A stretch of 64,000 nt of DNA from Cornus controversa. Lineage: Eukaryota; Streptophyta; Magnoliopsida; Cornales; Cornaceae. Under the pieces are notes generated by a model, which saw only the letters and a list, made by a program, of their open reading frames with translations, did no database searches and was not told where the DNA came from. Of this stretch, positions 22,370 to 32,793 are shown piece by piece (position 1 is the stretch's first letter; every line of letters starts with the position of its first letter). The stretch is taken from assembly GCA_026545225.1 (NCBI GenBank), contig CM048849.1, forward strand, positions 50,456,336 to 50,520,335, in the 5' to 3' direction. Position numbers and translations under genes: made by a program.

Positions 22370-22974
22370 TCACTATATATTAAATAATCATTACTAATAT
22401 GCTACACAAATTAAATAATCTTTTACCATTTAACAAAATTCATTAAAAATCATTAGAAAATTAACACTATCACATTCTACAATTAAAACATATGTATTTA
22501 TAATCCTATGAAGCACGAACAAAGGCACAAGCTATGAACACGACGCGATACAGATATGGTGATATAAAAATTTCTTAAAAAATAGGTTACGAATATGACA
22601 ATGATATGTCAATATATTGGTATATTGTATTCATGTAAATATGTATAAAATTTAAAATGTATATGAAGACTTCAATGTATAAATTAGTATAATAATTGTT
22701 TGTCATGTTGTATATATTGTTACTAACATTCTTTTATAAAACAAAAAGAAAAATTATGATAAACAAGTTGAGGGTTGAGAATTCGATTGAATGCATGGAT
22801 AAATTTTAGACTAAATTAGTCATGATCTATGTCTCAATACTTCTTTTCAAAAAAAAATAAAAATAATAATAGTAAGTTTTTCTAAACAATTTTACTATGA
22901 TATTAACTTGGAAAGATATTTCAATGTTCAAGACTAGCTTGTAGTGAGAGTGGTGACGTTGGGAAAACCTTATA
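22370..22974 (-). repeat. dispersed repeat R1, inverted copy, first half
   Basis: Reads in reverse complement to about 50460-51047. It contains AAGTCTTGAACATTGAAATA and TTTTATAAAACAAAAAG words. The second half of this copy lies at 31351-31941, separated by the gag-only gypsy element. No coding potential. Confidence 0.8.
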
Positions 22975-22979
22975 GTCAC

Positions 22980-24370
22980 TGATCGGCGTTGAATGTTACG
23001 CATTCTAGCCTCTTAATTTACATATTTTATTCTCTTACTGATAATTTATATGTGATTTTACTCTGTTTTTGTGTTTTCTGTCTTTTTCAGGGTCTTAATG
23101 ATTATTTCAGATAAAACCATGATTTTGAGCTTTTAAAGATGATATCCAAGAAGGTTATATGAAGCCTACATCTAATGGGTTCATTCAACTCCATGTTTCA
23201 ACTCAAATCAGCCCAAGGAAGAGGTTCAAGAGAATTACAACTGCTTGAGAAGATTACGGGCCTGAAGCCCAATTCTACACTTAATCCAGTTTTAATCCCG
23301 TTTTGGAAAGTGGACTGAAAACCTTATTTTTGAGCGTCAATTCGACTTAATTTTCGCGTGAGTTGAACGAAATTCGATTCTGGACACTTTTGTATTTCAC
23401 GTAAATTTCGTGAATCGGACTTCTACTGGGTCAAAACTTGGGCCGAAAGTCAGCAGAAAAATCTACCTATTTTGGGCTGCGGGAAAACCCTAATATTCTC
23501 CTAATTGGATTAGGACTTTATCTCCTCATTGGATTAGGACTTTATGTATTCTCTTGGGGTATAAAGAGGTGAACTGGAGGCTGTTTTGGAGGAGAAAGGA
23601 AGTGGAGGCCAAGACAGAGAAGACAGAGACAATCCGGGTTTTATTTATTCATTATATCTTTTATTATTTTGTTATCTTCTTCTTCTACCATGTGTAACTA
23701 AACTCCTCAACTAGGGTTGAGGAGGAAACCTCCATTAATGAAGTGAAATTTTTTTGTTCATTAATTGATTCTCATGTGTGTGATCTAATTGCTTATGATT
23801 TTTGCTTCTTGTGATTAATTATCTTATAATTCTTTCACCATCTATATCATGTATATGTGGTAGTTAGAAAATATTATAGTTAATCTAAGCTTGGGTTTGT
23901 ATTTCTTAAAAGTGATAATCTTTGATCATATGTTTTTCATTAAATTGGATACATAGGATGCTTAGAATTTTACACAAGTGAAGCGAAGGAAAATCTACCT
24001 TTTAATATATTTTTCTTAGTGCTTTATTGTTAAATCTTGAGTAAGCAATAGATTGATTTCTTGATTGCTACTCTAACTTTGGGAATTAATAAATGAATAT
24101 TAGAAACTTCATGGATTTAATGGTGGTGGAATTCAAAACCTTAGTTATTTTCTCTATTTGATTTTAATAGTGTTATTTTATTTGCATGTTAGTTTAATTT
24201 ATCTCAAATCAACCAACTTGTGTTTAAACTAGATTAGTTTTAAATTAATTTGAATTTGTGTTAGTTTTTCTTCTCAAAGCATTCCCTTGGGTTCGACCTC
24301 GTTCTTGCCGAACTATACTTTAATAGATTCGTACACTTGCGAGTTATTTAACAATTTTAAAACAACATCA
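22980..24370 (+). repeat. gag-only gypsy element, 5' LTR
   Basis: 1391 bases, same length as the 3' LTR. It carries an apparent TATA region (GGGGTATAAAGAGG at about 23555-23568). Its first ~110 bases resemble the solo LTRs at 43894-45468 and 57023-57546 read on the minus strand. Confidence 0.92.
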
Positions 24371-24376
24371 AGTTTT

Positions 24377-24394
24377 TGGCGCCGTTGCCGGGGA
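24377..24394 (+). other. primer-binding site, tRNA-Asp type
   Basis: Eighteen bases, TGGCGCCGTTGCCGGGGA, lie six bases inside the 5' LTR. They are the complement of the acceptor end of plant tRNA-Asp. Confidence 0.85.
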
Positions 24395-25527
24395 ATTGCA
24401 AACAAGAAAACTAATCAAATTTCGATTGATTTAATTCTTCTACTAGTTATAATTTAGTTTTTTTTTTCTTTATTTTATTTTATTATTATAAAAAAAGAAA
24501 AAAAAATCTTTCCAATTTTAATTATTTTAGTTTTAGTTTTAGTTTTATTAATTTTATTTTTATTATTATTTTTCTTAGTTTAGTTTTAGTTTTATTTTAT
24601 TGTTATTGTTTTACCTGATACTTCTTGAATTCTATAGGTGGTATTGTTGAAAATTGCCTTTTTTCGCATGTTCTTGGGCACTACTTTGGAATCCAAGTAA
24701 GTACATGTTTTTTTTTCTTTTTGTTTATTTATATTTTTATTTTCTTAGATTAGGAAAACATAGATTTTTGTTTTAGGTTGATAATTTTTGCATGAGAACT
24801 TTAGGATAGAATAACTTAGAAATAGCCTTAGGGTCACACTTTCTTCAAGTTTATTTTTTTATTTTATTTTTTTTCTCTCTATTTAAAAAAAAAAGAAGAA
24901 TAAAGATCACATACTCACTCACTTTTTATTTTTTATTTTTATTTTTTGTTTTTATGGTGTGTTTTGTTTGTGCATTTTAATTTAACATTCTTGCATTAAA
25001 ATTTTAGTAAGGGCACAAACCCCCAACAAGATAAGGATTGGATTTCATCACCAATTCCAACTAGGTTAAAAATCTCCTTGCATTTGTCTATCCCAAGCCA
25101 AATTTAGTTTAAATCTAAAATCAAGTAGACATTGGCCATAGGGATTCACATAGCTTATAGGACAATCTTGGACAGAGTTAACTTTTGGTAACTCCAGTGA
25201 GCACCTTCCAACTTCACAATGTCGAGGAAAGTTCTGAGGAGATTGGTTTTTAAGTGGGACCATTTGTGACCCCTCCAATCTATCTTAGAAACTTTCCTGG
25301 TTGTATTGTTGGTGGGGCTTAACTGGTAATCCTCTAGTTCCTCTGAAAGGGAGTAGAAGCTGTCTAACTAGGTAAGAATTATTTTGGAACTAGTTCAGAT
25401 AATTCTTTAGGAAAATAAATTAAAAAAAAAAATTTAAATAGAAATCACTAACCTTGAATTAAATTTGAAAAAAAAAAAAAAATTTGCTTGTTTATTTGGT
25501 TGGTGTTTTTGTGAGTCATTTTAGTAT
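24395..25527 (+). other. untranslated leader of the gag-only element
   Basis: Long AT- and T-rich leader between PBS and gag, with no convincing frame. Long leaders are usual in this group. Confidence 0.6.
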
Positions 25528-28065
25528 ATGTTAGGTCATCGATCACTGAATCCAGAGTTGTTTCCATTAGATCTTGAGATTGAGAGAACCTTTCAAAAGG
25601 GTGTGAAAAATTCTAGTGTTAGAGATCCTTCTTTGCCCAAAATGGCAACAGATCATGTTGAAACTAAATCCCTTAAGGACTATTACACTCCCGTGCATAT
25701 TACAAACCCGTCTTGCATTGTGTTACCTGCTACCCAACAGGGACATTTTGAGATAGGGGCGGCGGTAATTAATTTACTGCCCACTTTTAGAGGTCTTTGT
25801 TTTGATGACCCATACCTCCATGTCAAGGAATTTTTAGAGATTTGCTCCACACTACAATTTCAAAATATTTCTGAGGAGTCAATTAAATTACGGTTATTTC
25901 CATTCTCTTTGAAAGAGAAAGCAAAATCTTGGTTATACTCACTCGAACCCGCGTCTGTCAATTCATGGGATGGGTTATGCACTAAATTCCTTACCAAGTT
26001 CTTTCCCATGCACAAAACTAACTCCCTTCGTCGAAATATCATGCAATTTACTCAAAAAGAGGGTGAAGAGTTTTACATATGTTGGAAGAAATTTAATGAT
26101 ATTCTCCTTAAGTGTCCACATCATGGTTTTGCCAAATGGCAATTAGTTCAATTCTTTTATGAGGGGTTGTCACCCTATAATCGTCAATTAATTGAGTCAC
26201 GAGGTGGGGTAGAATTCATGTCTAAGAATGAGGATGAAGAATGGAAATTTCTTGATGCGTTGTCAGAGAACTCTCAACAATGGGAGTACTCAGGGAGGGT
26301 TGAAAGGAATGGTCTATCAGTGCTCTCAGAACCCAAAAAGGGAGGAATTTATGAGGTCCGAGGGGAGACCGATTTGAGTGCGAGGATAGCTAGTCTAACT
26401 AGGAAAGTAGAGGCTATAGAGATGAGTAAAGGAAGTAATTCTTCTGTTCGTGCAGTTAATGAGATGTGTCAATTGTGTGGAAGTTCTTCTCATACAGCGC
26501 GAACTTGTCCATCTATTGCATCTTTTCATGAATGTATAGCCGAACAAGCCAATGCACTCAATTCTTATAAGAAACCATTTGGCAGCCCCTATTCTGACAC
26601 ATACAATCCTAATTGGAGGAACCACCCTAATTTTTCTTGGAGGCAAGACCAACATCAGAACAACCAAGGGGTGCAACCTATGCAACCCCAAGGGCAACCA
26701 CAATTTTCATACCCTTCCATTTCCCAAAATGCCCCTCCGTATGTTCCCCCACCTCAACAAAGACCAACTTTAGAGGATACTCTCCAACAGTTCATGCAAC
26801 AGACCAGTCAATCAATTTCTAAGTTAGAAATGCAAATAGGTCAATTAGCCACTGTTGTAGGAGAGAGGGAGAAGGGAAAGTTTCCTAGTCAACCTGTGCC
26901 TAACCCAAAGGGCCAGTTTCATATTAGTGACCCGACCACTTCTGCTTCACATGAGCAGGTTCACTCTATCATAACCCTAAGATCAGGTAAACAAGTTAAT
27001 AATGGAGTCCAAATGCCTATACATAATGAGAAAATTGAAGAGGACCATGTTAGCGATTTAGGAAGAGAGGACAAAACTACATCTGAAGTTGAGTCAGAAA
27101 TTCAAGTCCCTAGTCTTGACCCACCATCTCCAATAAGTCCACCAGTTAGAAACTTTGTTCCTACTGCACCATATCCTCAAAGACTTCAAAAGCCTAAGAA
27201 GGGCAATCACTATAATGAGATTATGGAAGTGTTTAAACAAGTCAAAATTAATATTCCATTTCTCGATGCAATTCAACAGATCCCCTCTTATGCAAAATTT
27301 TTAAAGGACTTGTGTACAGTCAAACGTGGCTTGAATGTGCACAAGAAAGCCTTCCTAACTGAGCAAGTTAGCTCAATCATCCAACATCGCACTCCACCTA
27401 AATTTAAAGATCCCGGATGTCCTACGATTTCATGTACCATAGGTGATCAAAAAATTGAGCAAGCTTTGCTTGACTTGGGTGCGAGTGTTAACTTATTACC
27501 TTACTCTGTTTACGAGCAACTAGGTCTTGGTGAGTTGAAACCCACGCAGGTGGTACTCCAATTAGCAGATCGTTCAGTTAAGGTACCTCATGGTGTTATT
27601 GAGGATGTGCTTATTCAGGTTGATAAATTCTTTTTCCCTGTAGACTTTATTGTCTTAGACACTCAACCTGTAGCTAATCCTAATAATCAGATTCCTGTCA
27701 TCTTAGGTCGTCCATTCCTAGCCACTTCAAATGCTTTAATCAACTGTAGGAATGGTGTTGTGAAACTCTCTTTTGGAAATATGTCGGTTGAGCTTAATGT
27801 TTTTAACGTAAACCGACAACCACCAGACTCTGAGGATATTTGTGAGGTAAATTTAATAGAGAGTCTAGATCAGGGTACTTTTATTCATGCTAGTTATAAG
27901 GACCCTTTAGAGGCAAGTCTAACTAATTTTGGCTGTAATTTTGATATTGATAGTGCTTGTGAAGATGTGAATGCTTTATTGGATGTGAATGTTTCATTGA
28001 ATTCAGTCCATTTTATCAACACCAAAAAGTGGAAAGCCAAGATGGAAAGCCTAGGTATAGGTTGA
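25528..28065 (+). CDS. gag-protease polyprotein of the gypsy element
   Basis: 845 codons without interruption. A retrotransposon gag domain covers about residues 95-230 (WLYSLEPASVNSWDGL, KFFPMHKTNSLRR, YEGLSPYNRQLIESRGG). A CCHC-type zinc knuckle follows, CQLCGSSSHTARTC (about 313-326), then a Pro/Gln-rich linker. A retropepsin-like aspartic protease occupies about 640-770, with ALLDLGASVNLLPYSVY at the active site and VILGRPFLATSNALI downstream. The DLGAS form is common in plant gypsy elements. The frame ends KWKAKMESLGIG before TGA, just where pol would normally continue. I chose the first ATG; MATDHVETKS, 38 codons on, is an alternative start. Confidence 0.9.
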   Translation: MLGHRSLNPELFPLDLEIERTFQKGVKNSSVRDPSLPKMATDHVETKSLKDYYTPVHITNPSCIVLPATQQGHFEIGAAVINLLPTFRGLCFDDPYLHVKEFLEICSTLQFQNISEESIKLRLFPFSLKEKAKSWLYSLEPASVNSWDGLCTKFLTKFFPMHKTNSLRRNIMQFTQKEGEEFYICWKKFNDILLKCPHHGFAKWQLVQFFYEGLSPYNRQLIESRGGVEFMSKNEDEEWKFLDALSENSQQWEYSGRVERNGLSVLSEPKKGGIYEVRGETDLSARIASLTRKVEAIEMSKGSNSSVRAVNEMCQLCGSSSHTARTCPSIASFHECIAEQANALNSYKKPFGSPYSDTYNPNWRNHPNFSWRQDQHQNNQGVQPMQPQGQPQFSYPSISQNAPPYVPPPQQRPTLEDTLQQFMQQTSQSISKLEMQIGQLATVVGEREKGKFPSQPVPNPKGQFHISDPTTSASHEQVHSIITLRSGKQVNNGVQMPIHNEKIEEDHVSDLGREDKTTSEVESEIQVPSLDPPSPISPPVRNFVPTAPYPQRLQKPKKGNHYNEIMEVFKQVKINIPFLDAIQQIPSYAKFLKDLCTVKRGLNVHKKAFLTEQVSSIIQHRTPPKFKDPGCPTISCTIGDQKIEQALLDLGASVNLLPYSVYEQLGLGELKPTQVVLQLADRSVKVPHGVIEDVLIQVDKFFFPVDFIVLDTQPVANPNNQIPVILGRPFLATSNALINCRNGVVKLSFGNMSVELNVFNVNRQPPDSEDICEVNLIESLDQGTFIHASYKDPLEASLTNFGCNFDIDSACEDVNALLDVNVSLNSVHFINTKKWKAKMESLGIG

Positions 28066-29941
28066 GTTATAGACCTATTTGGTCATCATTGTACATTATT
28101 AGTTTTAGGATTTATAGTTCTTGCGTCTTTTTATTTTTAGTTTGTGTATTTTATTTTCAATTTTTCTTTAACAAAAAAAAAAAAAATTCATCATGATCCG
28201 ATATAGCCGCCCATTCTCTGACTATGTATGTAGTACCAATTCTACAATTTGTGATATGATTGATAAAGTTGATGATTTTCGTTTGTTAAAGTCTGGTTTC
28301 AATACCCAATACTGTCGAGATTGCTTCAACACAGTATAGCTTTAATAAAGAAAGGCAACCCCTTTATACTCTATACGTTAGCGTATCTGGATAATCAATA
28401 TCTTATCACATATACATCTTGAAAAATTGGGACCCACCAGTTCAGAGAATGGGGAGCAAAGTAGTACCTGTGGTTTTCACGTAAAGATTAGGTTTTAAAA
28501 AAAAAAAAAAACCTTTTTGTTTTTCCTTTCTGTTTCATATTTATCTTCACCCATGTTATTTCACTTGGTCGTTGGAGTGTAGTCGTTATTTTGACAGGAT
28601 GTAGCATCCAAGTTTGGGGGAGTGACTTCATTACCTTCATGCTACTGATTTGCTCTATTTTCTTGCCGCTACTCTCGTTTTCTGGTAATATTGTTCTACC
28701 CCTTCTCTATGCTTTGATTGAGTGTACATTGAGGACAATGTACAGTTTAAGTTTGGGGGTGATGCGATGCCTTAGGTGCTTTATTACAATGGGGGGAGAT
28801 TTTTATGAAAATTTTCTTGTTTTTAGGACTTTTTGGTTATATTATTTTCATAGTTTGTTTTTTATTTTATTTTGTTTTGTTTTTAGATAGGATGTTTTTA
28901 CATTATTCAATGGATTAATACTCTATGTAGGTGCTTAACTTGCAATTTTTGAATATGTTTTAAATTTTTAGAAACTATTGTTTGAATTAGTGGTTTAAAT
29001 CATTGTTTGCATTGACATGCCTTGAGGTGATTGGTTTTAGTTTCCTCACATGCACATGCACACTAGCATAATCTTATGGGGTATAAACTTTGGCTTTGAG
29101 TTGTTGGGTTACATATACTTGATATTAATTGGTATCCCTTGAGAATGAGTACCGATGATGTGATTTACATGACTTCAAAAAAAGAAAAAAAAAAGAATAT
29201 GTGATGAATAGAAAATCAATTTACTCATTTGAAAGGGTGAGAAAAGATGAGCATTGGTTGTCTTGATTTGTAGCCTGACTGATTCAAGTAATTAGGTCTT
29301 CGGGGTATCTTAAAGCCTAGTGCCCTAAAACCATCTGGTTTGGGAGTCACTGACTGAAAGCTTGCTACATGGGTCTTTCAGAAAGCTTAATAGATTAAGA
29401 CATTGCACAACCAATAAAGCAATAAAAAAAATAAAAAAAAAATGAAAAAGTCATGTATTCATTTCTAGAAGTATGATTTCAATAAGGGGAGCTAGTGAGT
29501 TGAAGAGGTATGTGTCTTAATATATTCGGAGCTGGGTAATGCCACATGAGAGGATTGCTAGTTCACTTTTCACGAGGAAGCTAGAATTAATTACTTTGAG
29601 ATATGTTGATGTGAATTATATGTAGGGACCATTACTTTAAATTATGGAATTTGAAATTTTGAAATTATTCTTGAATGCAAGTTTGTAACTATATATTGTA
29701 ATCTTCTTTTTGATTAATGTTTAAACAGAAATTTTGAATGTTTGTGGGTAACATTTCTGGAAACCCTCACGAGACTATAACTCGTCCACTAGGGGGAACC
29801 TAGGGGTTCAAAGGCTTGTTGCATATGCTAAATGCAATCGTTTCTCCCACGAAAGAGGAGTTGGGTAGTTTAGTTTGTGTTTAGTTAGTTTTCTTTGTTC
29901 TCGTTTCATTTTGTTCTATTGCTAAGGGACTAGCAATATGT
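28066..29941 (+). other. non-coding 3' internal region of the gag-only element
   Basis: Where pol is expected there is only AT-rich sequence without long frames. It contains two extra copies of the polypurine word AAGTTTGGGGG (28610-28620 and 28749-28759) ahead of the real tract at 29942. No captured host gene is recognisable. Confidence 0.7.
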
Positions 29942-29954
29942 AAGTTTGGGGGTG
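29942..29954 (+). other. polypurine tract of the gag-only element
   Basis: AAGTTTGGGGGTG immediately before the 3' LTR TGATCGG. Primer site for plus-strand cDNA synthesis by family analogy. Confidence 0.8.
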
Positions 29955-31345
29955 TGATCGGCGTTGAATGTTATGCATTCTAGCCTCTTAATTTACATAT
30001 TTTATTCTCTTACTGATAATTTATATGTGATTTTACTCTGTTTTTGTGTTTTCTGTCTTTTTCAGGGTCTTAATGATTATTTCAGATAAAACCATAATTT
30101 TGGGCTTTTAAAGATGATATCCAAGAAGGTTATATGAAGCCTACATCTAATGGGTTCATTCAACTCCATATTTCAACTCAAATCAGCCCAAGGAAGAGGT
30201 TCAAGAGAATTACAACTGCTTGAGAAGATTACGGGCCTGAAACCCAATTCTACACTTAATCCAGTTTTAATCCCGTTTTGGAAAGTGGACTGAAAACCTT
30301 ATTTTTGAGCGTCAATTCGACTTAATTTTCGCGTAAGTTGAACGAAATTCGATTCTGGACACTTTTGTATTTCACGTAAATTTCGTGAATCGGACTTCTA
30401 CTGGGTCAAAACTTGGGCCGAAAGTCAGCAGAAAAATCTACCTATTTTGGGCTGCGGGAAAACCCTAATATTCTCCTAATTGGATTAGGACTTTATCTCC
30501 TCATTGGATTAGGACTTTATATATTCTCTTGGGGTATAAAGAGGTGAACTGGAGGCTGTTTTGGAGGAGAAAGGAAGTGGAGGCCAAGACAGAGAAGACA
30601 GAGACAATCCGGGTTTTATTTATTCATTATGTCTTTTATTATTTTGTTATCTTCTTCTTCTACCATGTGTAACTAAACTCCTCAACTAGGGTTGAGGAGG
30701 AAACCTCCATTAATGAAGTGAAATTCTTTTGTTCATTAATTGATTCTCATGTGTGTGATCTAATTGCTTATGATTTTTGCTTCTTGTGATTAATTATCTT
30801 ATAATTCTTTCACCATCTATATCATGTATATGTGGTAGTTAGAAAATATTATAGTTAATCTAAGCTTGGGTTTGTATTTCTTAAAAGTGATAATCTTTGA
30901 TCATATGTTTTTCATTAAATTAGATACATAGGATGCTTAGAATTTTACACAAGTGAAGCGAAGGAAAATCTACCTTTTAATATATTTTTCTTAGTGCTTT
31001 ATTGTTAAATCTTGAGTAAGCAATAGATTGATTTCTTGATTGCTACTCTAACTTTGGGAATTAATAAATGAATATTAGAAACTTCATGGATTTAATGGTG
31101 GTGGAATTCAAAACCTTAGTTATTTTCTCTATTTGATTTTAATAGTGTTATTTTATTTGCATGTTAGTTTAATTTATCTCAAATCAACCAACTTGTGTTT
31201 AAACTAGATTAGTTTTAAATTAATTTGAATTTGTGTTAGTTTTTCTTCTCAAAGCATTCCCTTGGGTTCGACCTCGTTCTTGCCGAACTATACTTTAATA
31301 GATTCGTACACTTACGAGTTATTTAACAATTTTAAAACAACATCA
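29955..31345 (+). repeat. gag-only gypsy element, 3' LTR
   Basis: 1391 bases ending AACAACATCA before the duplication GTCAC. Differs from the 5' LTR at about 11 bases, all transitions. Confidence 0.92.
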
Positions 31346-31350
31346 GTCAC

Positions 31351-31941
31351 ATCAATTGTTACTGTTACTTGATCACCATTACTTAAAACCTAGGAAGCAT
31401 GGATACTCCGAAAAAAGCCCTCTGGCCTTATCGGACACGTATTCTGTACGACTACGGCTATGATATGGTCGGATACGTACCTGATACTTCTGAGAAGTAT
31501 TCAATTTTTTTAAATAATTTTTTGAATATCGGCTACGGCTGGGATACATGGGGATACAGATGGGATACGCGAGAATATGCCAGGGTACGTTTAGGATACA
31601 ACTACGTTTTTGACAAAGTTGTAATTTTTTTGTCTTAAAAGGTGGGCCAAATTGTAATATTAAAAAGTTTATAGATTAAAAGATTAGGATCAGATTGTAA
31701 TAAAAAAAAAATTTAGAAGTTCCAACCAATAGATTAATAGTCTAAATGGATAAATGTTTATATTGTAAATTAAAAAATAAGTAGCAATTAATGCTTATTG
31801 CCTAAATGATAGAATGAATGAGCTTATATTTTGCATAAAATCTTTAAATACATTTATTGTATTGTTGAAGAATAAAAGTTAATTTTTTATGTGTGTGTGT
31901 ATATATATATATATATGACGTATCACTGCCGTGTTCGTCAT
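31351..31941 (-). repeat. dispersed repeat R1, inverted copy, second half
   Basis: Continues the R1 copy interrupted at 22974. In reverse complement it matches about 50165-50290 and 58230-58720, with GGATACG-rich words. It ends in a (TA)n tract (about 31900-31916) and then abuts an inverted L3 repeat. Confidence 0.8.
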
Positions 31942-32793
31942 ATGAGGTGGCCAGTCTCATACACAAAACTTGGGAGATACGTACAAATAGTAGCAACAAG
32001 CATAGAATACAAAAGACAGTAAAATAAATTCTAAAAGCTGAATAGAAAATTCTACTGAATTAAAATAATTGGTAAACAAATAATTATATGTTCGCTGATA
32101 CAATTTGGAAGTCCCGTAACCCAATGACCCCTTAATCATAATAAACAAAAGTTTAAGACTCTAATTTAAAACTAACAACCAAAATCTCTAAACGAGTTCA
32201 TAGTCTGACCCTTGAATAAAATGATAGGTTTCTACCATGTGACCGATGAGAAGAAATGTCTACCACAACCAACCCTAAAACTCTATCATCGCAGTGGAAC
32301 CTGTTTGAAACCTGAAATATCAACAAAGTGGGTTAAACCCACGAGCAAGTCCTATCTATTACATCCCAATTAGAGAACCAATATACATACCTCAGTATAA
32401 GGGACACAAAATAAATTCATTGATTTAACATACAAGTTATTCTTTTATCCAGTTTCATGTTTCTAAAACAACAGTCAATATTTATAATATTCCACCCAAA
32501 CCCTTATTATACAAAAGTGAACACATTCCTTAAGTTCAGTAAAAATAAACATAACATGAAATACTATCAAGTTTAAGCAATCCTAACATGTCACCATTTT
32601 ATCCTTTGATACCTTAATAGGTATAGGTATATACATACTGGTCATTCCCTACCTAGTTCATGTTTTCAGAAATCAAAATCATCTTATATGTTGTCCCAAC
32701 AAACTCTTATCATTCAACAATGAACCCATTCTTTAAGTTCAAAGTAAAGAAACATATGCATGTATTTTATTAAATCTAGGCAATCATGACAAA
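31942..32793 (-). mobile_element. L3-family repeat, inverted copy BD, first part
   Basis: Reverse complement of about 15600-16430 of copy A. It contains the 3' conserved segment (GGCCACCTCAT inverted, GTGGGTTAAACCC) but not the outermost ~30 bases. It is interrupted at 32793 by the solo LTR and resumes at 35783. Confidence 0.75.

Larger units (their letters stand above)
22980..31345 (+). mobile_element. gag-only Ty3/gypsy LTR element (TR-GAG-like)
   Basis: LTRs of 1391 bases each (22980-24370, 29955-31345) start TGATCGGCG and end AACATCA, with the target duplication GTCAC (22975-22979, 31346-31350). The PBS TGGCGCCGTTGCCGGGGA (24377-24394) matches the 3' end of tRNA-Asp as I know it, typical of Athila/Tat-type elements. 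The polypurine tract is AAGTTTGGGGGTG (29942-29954). The only coding sequence is one intact gag-protease frame of 845 codons. No reverse transcriptase, RNase H or integrase is present in the roughly 1.9 kb that follows. The LTRs differ at about 11 sites, all transitions. Mobility would need enzymes in trans. Confidence 0.93.
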
